Assembly (NCBI GenBank): GCA_021202635.1
Contig: JAJQCQ010000001.1
Coordinates: 1 to 53,749, forward strand
Direction of reading: 5' to 3'
DNA from: Lachnospiraceae bacterium
Lineage (GTDB): Bacteria > Bacillota > Clostridia > Lachnospirales > Lachnospiraceae
DNA length: 53,749 nt
Shown: positions 1 through 7,270 of the stretch, in pieces
Layout: every line of letters starts with the position of its first letter
Numbering within the stretch: position 1 is the first letter of the stretch
The notes under the pieces: model-generated
What the model saw: the letters and a program-made list of their open reading frames with translations, nothing else
Told to the model about the DNA's origin: nothing
The model's database searches: none
Program-made: the position numbers and the translations under genes

Positions 1-26
1 GAGGTATTTTCATTCGTCAACCCCCT

Positions 27-482
27 CTATGTTTGTATTATACAGGAAGCTATCTGAAAGGTGTAACTGTCTTCATAATTTTCCCTGTGGTAATATCGGG
101 CAATCCCATTTGTCAGATCAAATACAATGCTCCATTCCGTAGATTCATATCCGCCAAAATTCTGCTTACTTACACTGCTTAGTGCATCACGCATATCCTC
201 CATCGTAAAGGTTTCCTGCCCGGCCAGCGTCTCTTCCAGAATTTCATAGCGTGTATGTGACTGTTCTGTTCCAATCCCATATTTCTCGCCTTCCGCAAGA
301 TAAAAATTCGTAACAGTGGCCGTTTCCGTTACGGCCATCTCATTATTTACATATTCCACGACCACGCTTCGTCCACTGCGGTCCGCAATCGCAAAATGAA
401 CCATCATTCCCATCGAACTGTGCATATCGTACTGCTCTCGCTGCTCGTTGACCCTCGAGATTTCCTGCCGCAAGCGGCGCAA
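27..482 (-). pseudogene. Linear amide C-N hydrolase fragment (choloylglycine hydrolase-like)
   Basis: The frame from about residue 18 (YDMHSSMGMMVHFAIAD) to the stop resembles the C-terminal half of linear amide C-N hydrolases of the choloylglycine hydrolase / penicillin acylase Ntn family. Full family members are about 320-350 residues; only about 130 homologous residues remain, and the N-terminal nucleophile Cys half is missing upstream. The apparent TTG start lies inside a hairpin repeat (457-504), so homology ends exactly where the repeat begins. It is therefore a truncated relic, probably inactive. The family assignment is by recognised sequence pattern only. Confidence 0.6.
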
Positions 483-504
483 ATCTCTTCAGATCACATT
501 ATAG
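457..504. repeat. Palindromic repeat, family 1, copy 1
   Basis: GAGATTT pairs with AAATCTC around an inner GCCGC-AA-GCGGC palindrome, followed by TTCAGATCACATTATAG. A second copy at 52938-52985 has the same layout with compensating changes in the inner stem (GCTGC-AA-GCAGC). It sits at the truncation point of the amide hydrolase fragment. It could be a REP-like element or one end of a small hairpin-ended insertion sequence. Confidence 0.6.
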
Positions 505-553
505 TTTTCCGTTTTGTTTATAGCAAATACTTAGTTTGAATTGTCAGATATGC

Positions 554-582
554 TTGAAAGTTATAAAGGATTGTTATATACT
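554..582 (+). promoter_or_regulatory. Sigma-A type promoter for the LysR gene
   Basis: TTGAAA at 554-559 and TATACT at 577-582 are separated by exactly 17 bases, about 85 bases before the GTG start of the LysR gene. No other plus-strand gene lies between. Confidence 0.6.
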
Positions 583-666
583 GATACCTGCTAATACTGA
601 TAAGCGGATTGATAGCCTGCTGAAGACCAGCAGATTATAGATGGTATCGGACAAGGAGGACCTGAA

Positions 667-1542
667 GTGGAATTAAGAGTTTTGCAATACTTTCTGGCAG
701 TTACACGAGAACAAAGCATTCTCGGTGCCGCAGAATCTCTGCATCTTTCCCAGCCGACGCTCTCACGACAGCTCAAAGACATGGAAGAAGAACTGGGAAA
801 GCAGCTGTTCATCCGCAGCAATCGGAAAATCACTCTGACAGAAGAAGGGATGATCCTACGCAAACGGGCGGAGGAAATTATGGAGCTGGTACGAAAAACA
901 GAAGACGAGATTGCCATGTCGGACCAGGTCATTGCCGGAGATATCCATATCGGAGCCGGTGAAACAGAAGGGATTCGTTTCCTTGCAAAAGCAGCGCAGT
1001 CTTTACGGGCAGAATATCCCCTCGTCCATTTCCATATTATCAGTGGGGATAAGGTGACTGTGACGGAAGATCTGGATCGTGGTCTGCTTGATTTCGGATT
1101 GCTTTTCGGTGAGATAGATCATTCGAAATATGACAGCTTAAAAGTGCCGGCCGCGGATCGTTTCGGAGTCCTTATGCGCAGGGATGACCCATTGGCAGCA
1201 AACGAGCTTATTCAACCGGAAGATTTGTGGGAAAAACCTCTGATTGTCTCCCGCCAGTCCGTCCACGACAACAATTTGCCTGACCTTCTGCACTGCAGTC
1301 AGGAAAAAGTGAATATTGCGGCAACCTATAATCTGCTGTTCAACGGCTCCATTATGGTAGAAGAAGGGATCGGTTATGCCATCTGCTTTGACCATATTAT
1401 TAATGTATCCGGCAACAGTGGCCTGTGCTTTCGGCCATTGGCCGGTTCCTTCGATCTGCATATGCATATTGTCTGGAAAAAATATCAGGTATTTACAAAG
1501 GCAGCGGATAAATTTCTGCAGGCAATACGTAATACAATCTGA
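667..1542 (+). CDS. LysR-family transcriptional regulator
   Basis: A 291-residue protein of usual LysR length. Residues 1-60 form the winged helix-turn-helix (FLAVTREQSILGAAESLHLS, then QPTLSRQLKDMEEELG), and about 90-290 form the periplasmic-binding-like effector domain. The GTG start at 667 is preceded by AAGGAGG at 653-659, and a 17-spaced promoter lies at 554-582. It faces the same way as the downstream CoA-binding and thioredoxin reductase genes, so it may control this redox block, but no binding site was identified. Effector unknown. Confidence 0.9.
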   Translation: MELRVLQYFLAVTREQSILGAAESLHLSQPTLSRQLKDMEEELGKQLFIRSNRKITLTEEGMILRKRAEEIMELVRKTEDEIAMSDQVIAGDIHIGAGETEGIRFLAKAAQSLRAEYPLVHFHIISGDKVTVTEDLDRGLLDFGLLFGEIDHSKYDSLKVPAADRFGVLMRRDDPLAANELIQPEDLWEKPLIVSRQSVHDNNLPDLLHCSQEKVNIAATYNLLFNGSIMVEEGIGYAICFDHIINVSGNSGLCFRPLAGSFDLHMHIVWKKYQVFTKAADKFLQAIRNTI

Positions 1543-1636
1543 AACCGGTGCAGGATGCCACGTGGGGCCTGGCGAAAACTATAAAGCCAAAAATGCGCAG
1601 TGAAATATATACTATGAATACACACAAATTCTATAC

Positions 1637-1738
1637 TACATCATTCCTACCCTTGTGGTTATGAAGAACGGAAAAATCGTTAATCAGGCTACGGGAGCCA
1701 GACCCAAGCAGCAGATTTTGGATATGTTGACAGTCTGA
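1637..1738 (+). pseudogene. C-terminal thioredoxin fragment
   Basis: This frame encodes about 33 residues (IIPTLVVMKNGKIVNQATGA and onwards) that match the C-terminal third of the intact thioredoxin at 5502-5807 (SIPTLVVMKDGKVVNQTVGA). The WCGPC active site and the first two thirds are absent. The piece lies directly upstream of the CoA-binding protein and thioredoxin reductase, which suggests that a trxA gene once headed this trx operon and was lost by deletion. Confidence 0.75.
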
Positions 1739-1759
1739 TGACAAAATGGAGGTAACAGC

Positions 1760-2116
1760 ATGGAACTGACTCAAGTCATGGAGCAGAAGTCCTTTGTCAT
1801 AGTAGGAGATACCTTGAATGAAGAGAAATATGCTGCCAAGATCAAAAAGGCTATGCTGGAACATGGATATCAGGTTCAGTGCGCAGGAAAGGAGCTGCCT
1901 TCGCTCAACAATGTCATAGATGAAATTGATATTGTTGACCTGTGTATCAGGACAGACCAGGGGCTGGAACTGCTTCGGAATTGTGAAAAGCCTTTCAAGA
2001 GTGTAGTTATACAACCGGGTGCATCCAGCGAAGAATTGATTCAATACCTTCGGGATCATCAAATCCCCTATATTGACGGATGTCTTTTGCTGGGATTGAA
2101 ATTATACCGCCCATAA
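1760..2116 (+). CDS. CoA-binding domain protein (CoA_binding_2 type)
   Basis: 118 residues with a Rossmann-like pattern: VIVGDTLNEEKYAAKIKKAM near the N-terminus, IDIVDLCIR in the middle and VVIQPGASSEELIQYLRDHQ towards the end. This is typical of the small CoA-binding / YccU-like proteins, whose ligand role is poorly known. AGGTAACAGC precedes the ATG. The gene sits between a thioredoxin remnant and thioredoxin reductase, with a hairpin terminator immediately downstream, consistent with a redox operon. The precise function is not deducible. Confidence 0.75.
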   Translation: MELTQVMEQKSFVIVGDTLNEEKYAAKIKKAMLEHGYQVQCAGKELPSLNNVIDEIDIVDLCIRTDQGLELLRNCEKPFKSVVIQPGASSEELIQYLRDHQIPYIDGCLLLGLKLYRP

Positions 2117-2121
2117 AAAAC

Positions 2122-2155
2122 CGCCCTGGATGCTGTATTACTTCCAGGGCGATTT
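2122..2155 (+). terminator. Rho-independent terminator after CoA-binding gene
   Basis: CGCCCTGGA (2122-2130) pairs with TCCAGGGCG (2143-2151), followed by ATTTT. It lies 6 bases after the stop codon at 2116. Confidence 0.65.
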
Positions 2156-2273
2156 TGCCGTATGTAATGATAGGTCAGTTGTGCTGCACGGCTTTTACTG
2201 TGTGACGTTATCACAGAAAAAACCGCAGAAATGGGCTATACTTTGATTATACAAAAGAAAGGAGGATAAATAT

Positions 2274-3203
2274 ATGGACAAAAAACATGTTTACGATATG
2301 GTTATCGTTGGCGGCGGCCCAGGTGGATATACTGCTGCGCTCTATGCCGCACGGGCCGGTTTAGATACCCTTGTGCTGGAAAAGCTCTCCGCTGGCGGAC
2401 AGATGGCGCAAACACATCAGATAGACAATTATCCCGGATTTGAAGATGGTGTCGATGGCTTTTCCCTTGCAGAGAAAATGCAGAAGCAGGCAGAGCGTTT
2501 CGGTGCAAAAAGCGAATATGCCGAGGTCAGCCGATTGGACCTAAATGCGGACCCGAAGGTACTGGAAACCAGCGAGGGAATATTCTATGGAAAGACCGTG
2601 GTGTTTGCCGCGGGAGCGACTCCCAGAGAATTAGGAGTTGCGAAGGAAGCAGAGCTGGTGGGACGAGGCATAGCATATTGTGCTGCGTGTGACGGTATGT
2701 TTTACAGGGGAAAGACTGTTGTTGTAGTGGGCGGAGGCAATTCTGCCGCAGCAGACGCGCTGCTACTGAGCCGTATTGCAAAAAAAGTGATCCTTGTACA
2801 TCGCAGAGATACACTGCGCGCCACGAAGATCTATCACCAGCCGCTGATGAGCAGGGAAAATATAGAATTTTGCTGGAACAGCACTGTGACAGAGCTTTTG
2901 CATGATGACAAGCTAACCGGTGTCAGGCTGAAAAATGTCCTGACCGGTGAGGAGAACACCATCGAATGTGACGGAGTTTTCATCAGCGTAGGCAGAAAAC
3001 CTGCAACCGATTTGGTAAAAGGCCAGTTGGAGCTTGACCGCAGTGGTTATGTTGTTGCAGATGAAACCACGAAGACTACCATTCCCGGAGTTTACGCCGT
3101 GGGGGATGTGAGAACAAAACTGCTCCGTCAGGTAGTCACGGCAACCGCAGATGGGGCAGTGGCTGTCCATATGGCGGAGGAATATCTTGCGGGAGGCGCC
3201 TGA
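2274..3203 (+). CDS. trxB: Thioredoxin reductase (NAD(P)H, FAD)
   Basis: 309 residues, the standard bacterial TrxB length. The FAD Rossmann motif GGGPGGYTAALYAARAG is at about residues 14-30, the redox-active CAAC followed by DG at about 137-142, the NAD(P)H motif GGGNSAAADA at about 155-164, and the C-terminal FAD motif GVYAVGDVR near 275. The active site reads CAAC rather than the more common CATC/CAVC. A good AAAGGAGG precedes the ATG, and a TATACT box lies at about 2237-2242. It would recycle the thioredoxin at 5502-5807. Confidence 0.93.
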   Translation: MDKKHVYDMVIVGGGPGGYTAALYAARAGLDTLVLEKLSAGGQMAQTHQIDNYPGFEDGVDGFSLAEKMQKQAERFGAKSEYAEVSRLDLNADPKVLETSEGIFYGKTVVFAAGATPRELGVAKEAELVGRGIAYCAACDGMFYRGKTVVVVGGGNSAAADALLLSRIAKKVILVHRRDTLRATKIYHQPLMSRENIEFCWNSTVTELLHDDKLTGVRLKNVLTGEENTIECDGVFISVGRKPATDLVKGQLELDRSGYVVADETTKTTIPGVYAVGDVRTKLLRQVVTATADGAVAVHMAEEYLAGGA

Positions 3204-3341
3204 TATGCCGCTGCCCTTCTATCCTTTGCTTATGATAGTTTATATGCGGATGATCGGCTGACTGTTATCCGTATTGTGAGGAGGCATCAGTAAGGTAAAA
3301 TGACACAATAACGCCATATATTAGCGAAAGGAATACAATGT

Positions 3342-3410
3342 ATGGACTATATCATTACATTTTTAGAGGGAATCATCTCTTTTATATCGCCGTGTATGTT
3401 ACCGATATAA
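3342..3410 (+). pseudogene. CcdA-like cytochrome c biogenesis protein, N-terminal fragment
   Basis: ATG at 3342, preceded by GAAAGGAA, opens a 22-residue frame (DYIITFLEGIISFISPCMLP) ending at TAA 3408. The ISFISPCMLP signature is the first transmembrane helix of CcdA/DsbD-type thiol transporters. The rest of the gene (normally about 220 residues) is gone. Sequence 3410-3483 in another frame encodes a tail (LAGEDDGSYQMYVQGVQRLN) of unidentified origin, so an internal deletion probably joined two genes. Confidence 0.65.
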
Positions 3411-3504
3411 AACAGCTGGCAGGGGAAGATGACGGATCATATCAGATGTATGTGCAGGGTGTCCAAAGATTAAATAGACTTATTTTATAATCGGAGGGAT
3501 TAGG

Positions 3505-3708
3505 ATGGCGTCAAAACGATATGCTGCTGTAGATGAAACGATTTGTGTTGCCTGCGGGGCTTGTGAGAAAGCCTGTCCGGTAGGGGCGATCAAAGTATAT
3601 AAAGGATGTTTTGCAAAGGTTGCAAAGGACAGGTGTGTAGGATGCGGAAAATGTGAAAAGGTCTGTCCGGCAAACAGCATTCAGATGGAAAGCAGGGTGA
3701 ATGTATGA
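3505..3708 (+). CDS. 2x[4Fe-4S] ferredoxin
   Basis: 67 residues with two classic cluster motifs: CVACGACEKACPVGAIKV (about residues 12-29) and CVGCGKCEKVCPANSIQM (about 42-59). This is the size and layout of a clostridial 8Fe-8S ferredoxin, a soluble low-potential electron carrier. GGAGG at about 3494 supports the ATG at 3505. The stop overlaps the next gene's ATG (ATGA), so it is translationally coupled to the 4Fe-4S membrane protein, its likely electron partner. Confidence 0.92.
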   Translation: MASKRYAAVDETICVACGACEKACPVGAIKVYKGCFAKVAKDRCVGCGKCEKVCPANSIQMESRVNV

Positions 3709-4304
3709 AGGCAAAGAAAAAACATTGGTATGATTACTTGTGGATATGGTCAATCGTGTATTTTTCACTGGGATTTTTTAATATCCTTTTTGCCTGGCTT
3801 GGTATGATTGATTTCTTTCTTCCGATTATGCTGGCAGCCTTTGGCGGTAACAAGTTTTTCTGTAATCGTCTTTGTGGCCGAGGACAATTATATTGTAAGC
3901 TGGGCGGGGATCTTAAATGTTCCAGAAACAGACCTACGCCGAAATGGATGGCTTCCAAATGGTTTCGGTACGGTTTTTTGATATTTTTCTTTGCTATGTT
4001 CGGAAATATGGTTTTTCAAACCATCCTTGTGGCGAATGGTGCAGGAAATCTGCGCGAAGCAATCAAGCTGTTCTGGACATTCCGGATTCCGTGGGGATGG
4101 ACATATTCAGGAAGCATATTCCCGGACTGGGTGGCACAGTTCAGCTTCGGTTTTTACAGCCTGATGCTTACATCGCTGTTAATCGGCCTTATTGTTATGG
4201 TTTTCTTTAAGCCGAGGACATGGTGTACTTTCTGCCCGATGGGAACGATGACGCAAACCATCTGTAAATTAAGAAACAGAGCAGGAAAGCAGATAGAAGA
4301 ATAA
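3705..4304 (+). CDS. 4Fe-4S binding membrane protein (NapH/NosR-like)
   Basis: 199 residues with about four hydrophobic helices and two cysteine clusters on polar segments: FCNRLCGRGQLYCKLGG followed by KCSRNRP near residues 47-70, and CTFCPMGTMTQTIC near 176-189. Such polytopic proteins with cysteine clusters pass electrons across the membrane in NapH/NosR/CcpM-like modules. The ATG overlaps the ferredoxin stop. The ccdA remnant and thioredoxin genes nearby suggest a role in transmembrane thiol or redox transfer, but the terminal acceptor is not visible. Confidence 0.8.
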   Translation: MKAKKKHWYDYLWIWSIVYFSLGFFNILFAWLGMIDFFLPIMLAAFGGNKFFCNRLCGRGQLYCKLGGDLKCSRNRPTPKWMASKWFRYGFLIFFFAMFGNMVFQTILVANGAGNLREAIKLFWTFRIPWGWTYSGSIFPDWVAQFSFGFYSLMLTSLLIGLIVMVFFKPRTWCTFCPMGTMTQTICKLRNRAGKQIEE

Positions 4305-4390
4305 TAAATACATCCTGTTTATTTTCATCCAGTGGAATTGCGATTCTCACTTGTAATTCCACCTTTGGCCTGAATCTGTCCTTATGATGC

Positions 4391-4558
4391 GTTACAGGTC
4401 ACACCCTGACCAATTTACGTTATTTTAGACACTACAGGTGTGACCTATAACGGCATCCGGCCAATTAAATCGCTGCGCGATGGAGCCGGATGCTTGCTGC
4501 CACTACGTTTTCAACCCTGACCACGCAGCAAGTGCGTGGTCGGGTTGTGACCAGTAAC
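4391..4558. repeat. Nested palindromic element, family 2
   Basis: This 168-base stretch in the 347-base gap between two plus-strand genes is almost entirely palindromic. GTTACAGGTCACACC (4391-4405) pairs with GGTGTGACCTATAAC (4438-4452). GCATCCGGC pairs with GCCGGATGC at about 4453-4493, enclosing ATCGC-TGC-GCGAT. CAACCCTGACCACGC (4512-4526) pairs with GCGTGGTCGGGTTG (4534-4547). The outer ends are also inverted copies of each other (4391-4412 and 4537-4558). A further copy of the outer motif starts at 53696. It is either a MITE-like element or a structured RNA. Confidence 0.7.
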
Positions 4559-4651
4559 TATGATGCTCTTATTTATGGCATATGTCAAGAACTATTGTTG
4601 ATATATGCCGCAAAATATGATACGATACTTCCGAACAGGAGATGAAGTGCC

Positions 4652-5311
4652 ATGGAACTAAAAGAATACTTCCCCATATGGGAGAAATTGACCTCTGCGC
4701 AGCAGTCCAGACTTTTATCGGCCTCGGATCAGCGGAGCTACAAAAAAGGACAGATCGTCCACAACGGCCTGATAGATTGTACGGGTCTGTTTTTGATACA
4801 GTCCGGCCAGTTAAGGGCATATACAATTTCGGATGAGGGACGGGAAATCACCATGTACCGTCTGTTTGAACGGGATATTTGTCTGTTTTCTGCTTCCTGC
4901 ATGATGCGGAGCATTCAGTTTGACATTGTGATCGAAGCAGAGAAAGACACGAAGGTCTGGCTAATACCGGCAGAAGCCTACAAAAAGATGATGGAAGAAT
5001 CTGCGCCGCTGGCCAACTATACGAATGAGATCATGGCCAGCCGATTTTCAGATGTCATGTGGCTGATGGATCAGATCATGTGGAAGAGCTTTGACCGTCG
5101 ACTGGCCGCATTTCTTATGGAGGAGTCTTCCCTTGATAACACATCGAAGTTAAAAATCACCCATGAAATCATCGGGAATCATTTGGGAACCGCACGTGAG
5201 GTCGTCACCAGGATGCTGCGATATTTTCAGAGCGAAGGAATGGTAAAGCTCTCCCGCGGGACAGTGGAATTGACGGACATAGACAAGCTGGCAAGACTGA
5301 GCAACAAATGA
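4652..5311 (+). CDS. Crp/Fnr-family transcriptional regulator
   Basis: 219 residues: an N-terminal cyclic-nucleotide-binding-like beta roll (about 15-125; QSGQLRAYTISDEGREITMY) and a C-terminal HTH (about 160-205; THEIIGNHLGTAREVVTRML). There is no clear N-terminal Fnr cysteine cluster, so it is more like the Clostridial redox or metabolite Crp group than O2-sensing Fnr. AGGAGATGAAG precedes the ATG. It closes the plus-strand redox block and faces trxA across a bidirectional terminator. Confidence 0.88.
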   Translation: MELKEYFPIWEKLTSAQQSRLLSASDQRSYKKGQIVHNGLIDCTGLFLIQSGQLRAYTISDEGREITMYRLFERDICLFSASCMMRSIQFDIVIEAEKDTKVWLIPAEAYKKMMEESAPLANYTNEIMASRFSDVMWLMDQIMWKSFDRRLAAFLMEESSLDNTSKLKITHEIIGNHLGTAREVVTRMLRYFQSEGMVKLSRGTVELTDIDKLARLSNK

Positions 5312-5388
5312 TTTGCACAAAAGAGCCAATTCAGTGGAATCCACAGTTTTCGCAAATACGCAAATAAATGTATACAGAATACAGATAA

Positions 5389-5434
5389 AAATACCCGCTG
5401 TGTTTCCTGTTCGGAATGCGGCGGGTATTTGATT
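5389..5434. terminator. Bidirectional terminator between Crp gene and trxA
   Basis: AAATACCCGC (5389-5398) pairs with GCGGGTATTT (5421-5430). The plus strand continues GATTT and the minus strand ends in TTTTTA, so it can stop both converging transcripts. Confidence 0.75.
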
Positions 5435-5501
5435 TAATGTTGTCTGTTTAGCGCTTGTCCATACCACAATCACCTGTATTTTCTATCAGGCATTTATAAC
5501 C

Positions 5502-5807
5502 TCACAGCAAAGCAAGAATCTGACTTTTCGGTCGTGCGCCTACGGTCTGGTTGACAACTTTTCCATCCTTCATAACCACCAGCGTGGGGATGCTCATAAC
5601 ACGAAACTGAGCTGCCAGTTCCGACTGCTCATCCACATTAACCTTTCCCACCTTGATGTCGGGCCGTTCAGCGGCGATCTCATCTACAATCGGACTGACC
5701 ATCCGGCAGGGACCACACCAGCTTGCCCAAAAATCTAAAAGCACAGTCTTGTTAGAATTCAAAACTTCCTCACGAAAATTATTTTGATTAATATTGATAG
5801 CACTCAT
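5502..5807 (-). CDS. trxA: Thioredoxin
   Basis: 101 residues of thioredoxin fold with the WCGPC active site at about residues 30-34, preceded by LLDFWA, and the cis-proline segment MSIPTLVVMKDGK near 71-83. AGGAGG followed by AAAAAAC precedes the ATG. The gene stands alone on the minus strand, convergent with the Crp-type regulator. It is the probable substrate of the TrxB at 2274-3203, and a partial copy of it remains at 1637-1738. The last residues (ILALL) are slightly short of the family norm. Confidence 0.93.
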   Translation of the reverse strand: MSAININQNNFREEVLNSNKTVLLDFWASWCGPCRMVSPIVDEIAAERPDIKVGKVNVDEQSELAAQFRVMSIPTLVVMKDGKVVNQTVGARPKSQILALL

Positions 5808-5891
5808 GTTTTTTCCTCCTGTCCTGTATTTGTCTATGGCTGTATTCTATCAGAATTTCCAGGTGACTTCTGTGATATTATCACCGTTTCT

Positions 5892-6299
5892 CTAAATCCA
5901 GATTTCAAGAATTGTATTAAAATGACAAGTACATGCAAACAGTTTGTTACCGAAATCCCTGTAGCTGGAATTGCAGATCAGCCGTTCAAAGTATGTGTCC
6001 TGCTTTACAAGAAATTCCATGGCAATGCGGACGACCTTATGGGGATCAAGGGGAACCGGTATCTGATTCATTTCCTCTTTGAGTTCCTGAATGGTGCCGT
6101 TCAGCACATCGGCGTAAAGGGCTTCGATGGAGGTATAGTGCAGATAAAAGGTCTTTCGATGGATTCTGGCTCGGTCAGCCAGTTCCCTGATGGTAATATC
6201 CTGGGCATCCATCTCGCACACCATTTCCTTAAATGTATTTTGTATGGCCTCGCGTGTTTTGACAACGCGCAGGTCAGTTTTTCTTTCTCTTGTCTCCAT
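5892..6299 (-). CDS. TetR-family regulator, C-terminally truncated
   Basis: From the ATG at 6299 (METRERKTDLRVVKTREAIQ) the product is 135 residues. The N-terminal HTH is intact (ITIRELADRARIHRKTFYLH). TetR proteins are usually 180-210 residues, and the frame here runs into an unrelated tail (FACTCHFNTILEIW), so the ligand and dimer domain is cut short. The frame is open further upstream, but that part is compositionally non-coding, and GAGGAGGAC lies just ahead of the chosen ATG. It is divergent from the broken cyclophilin-like gene. Confidence 0.7.
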   Translation of the reverse strand: METRERKTDLRVVKTREAIQNTFKEMVCEMDAQDITIRELADRARIHRKTFYLHYTSIEALYADVLNGTIQELKEEMNQIPVPLDPHKVVRIAMEFLVKQDTYFERLICNSSYRDFGNKLFACTCHFNTILEIWI

Positions 6300-6459
6300 T
6301 GAAAAGTCCTCCTCGCAAAACGTAAATATCCACTTTTCAGAATGTGTGACATAATCGCCAGAATTCAAAGTCTGGAGATTGTATTGGGAATATCCACACT
6401 TATAATAATAGACAAAGAAGAAAAAATCAACACATGGACAGTGGATAGAGGGTGGTGGT

Positions 6460-6814
6460 TTGAAAAATATTATTTTGCAAATCGATGGCGTCTCCATTCC
6501 GGCTGTGCTTAACGACACGGTTGCGGCCAGAGATTTTGAAAAGCGCATTCCGTTTAAGATCACTTGTCACAAATCGGATATGGATTATTACGGCTCTACT
6601 GCGATAGGGTTTTATAATCCGCTGGAAACACAGAGCGGCTGGAAGAATGGAGACATCAGTCTGGCCGATGGTTGGCTCGCACTGCTTTATGGGGGGTGAA
6701 GAACAATCCGACGCTTATCCAGGCATGATGATTATTGGCCATATCGAGGATCAGTATCTTGCTACTGTTGCCACATTTGGTTCTTCAATTAATATCGTTA
6801 TAGAAGAAGCCTGA
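6460..6814 (+). pseudogene. Cyclophilin-like protein, frameshifted at a G6 tract
   Basis: The first frame (TTG 6460, AGGGTGGTGG upstream) encodes ILQIDGVSIPAVLNDTVAAR to LADGWLALLYGG and stops at 6697. The next frame continues without a gap as GEEQSDAYPGMMIIGHIEDQ to INIVIEEA, ending at TGA 6812. Together they make an about 117-residue cyclophilin-like (DUF369 type) domain. The shift falls on six consecutive G (6691-6696); five G would restore one frame. It could be a true pseudogene, a phase-variable tract or a sequencing error. Confidence 0.75.
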
Positions 6815-6821
6815 TAGCACC

Positions 6822-6945
6822 AATATCTCTTTCAATCACTTGCAGATGAACTGGAGAAAGATATCAGGTCCGGCATGCTTGCGCCTGGCACTTTACTTCC
6901 TCCACAGAGAGAACTGGCTGATTATCTGGATTTGAATTTTACAAT
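6822..6945 (+). pseudogene. MocR/GntR-type regulator, N-terminal fragment
   Basis: The frame reads LADELEKDIRSGMLAPGTLL then PPQRELADYLDLNFTI, the start of the GntR winged helix seen in MocR-type PLP-dependent regulators. No start codon is evident, and homology stops at about 6945 where a different sequence in the opposite direction begins. Only about 40 of the usual 450-480 residues survive. Confidence 0.65.
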
Positions 6946-7020
6946 TTGCCCTTTTTTTAATAATGATTCTCCCAAGTTAGAGAGAAGTTGAGTACCATCG
7001 ATTAAAATACAGTTCCTTCG
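6922..7020 (-). pseudogene. Transposase fragment (IS4/IS1634-like DDE)
   Basis: The minus strand encodes RRNCILIDGTQLLSNLGESL, resembling the first catalytic Asp region (LVDGT) of IS4-superfamily transposases. Only about 30 residues remain, and no ends or target duplications were found. Weak but suggestive of an insertion that shaped this broken region. Confidence 0.35.
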
Positions 7021-7264
7021 GACTACAATGTGGTTCATAAGCCTGACGCAAATTCCGCTCCTGCTCACAAATGTCCATGTACTCCGGACTGGCTCCGCGG
7101 ATGGGAAGTTCCTCCACATTCTTTACATTTCGATACTGGACAATCTCAAATTCGTTGCAATCATCAATATATGCGATGACCTTGTCAGCCGAAATGGTTG
7201 CGCAATAGAGATGCTGTTTCTCCTGGGGACGGTAATGTTTATCTTCATTCGAATACGGAATTTC
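7012..7264 (-). pseudogene. Unidentified gene remnant downstream of corA
   Basis: Directly after the corA stop, in the same frame but after two stop codons, about 80 codon-like residues run without a stop: KQHLYCATISADKVIAYIDD, later GASPEYMDICEQERNLRQAY. The composition looks coding, but there is no start and I do not recognise the family. It merges with the transposase-like fragment at about 7015. Confidence 0.3.
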
Positions 7265-7270
7265 TTATTC

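Noticed and set aside
5892-6563. 223-residue TetR protein starting near 6563
   Set aside because: The upstream part is Phe/Tyr/Lys-rich translated intergenic DNA and overlaps the divergent gene; the HTH protein starts at 6299.
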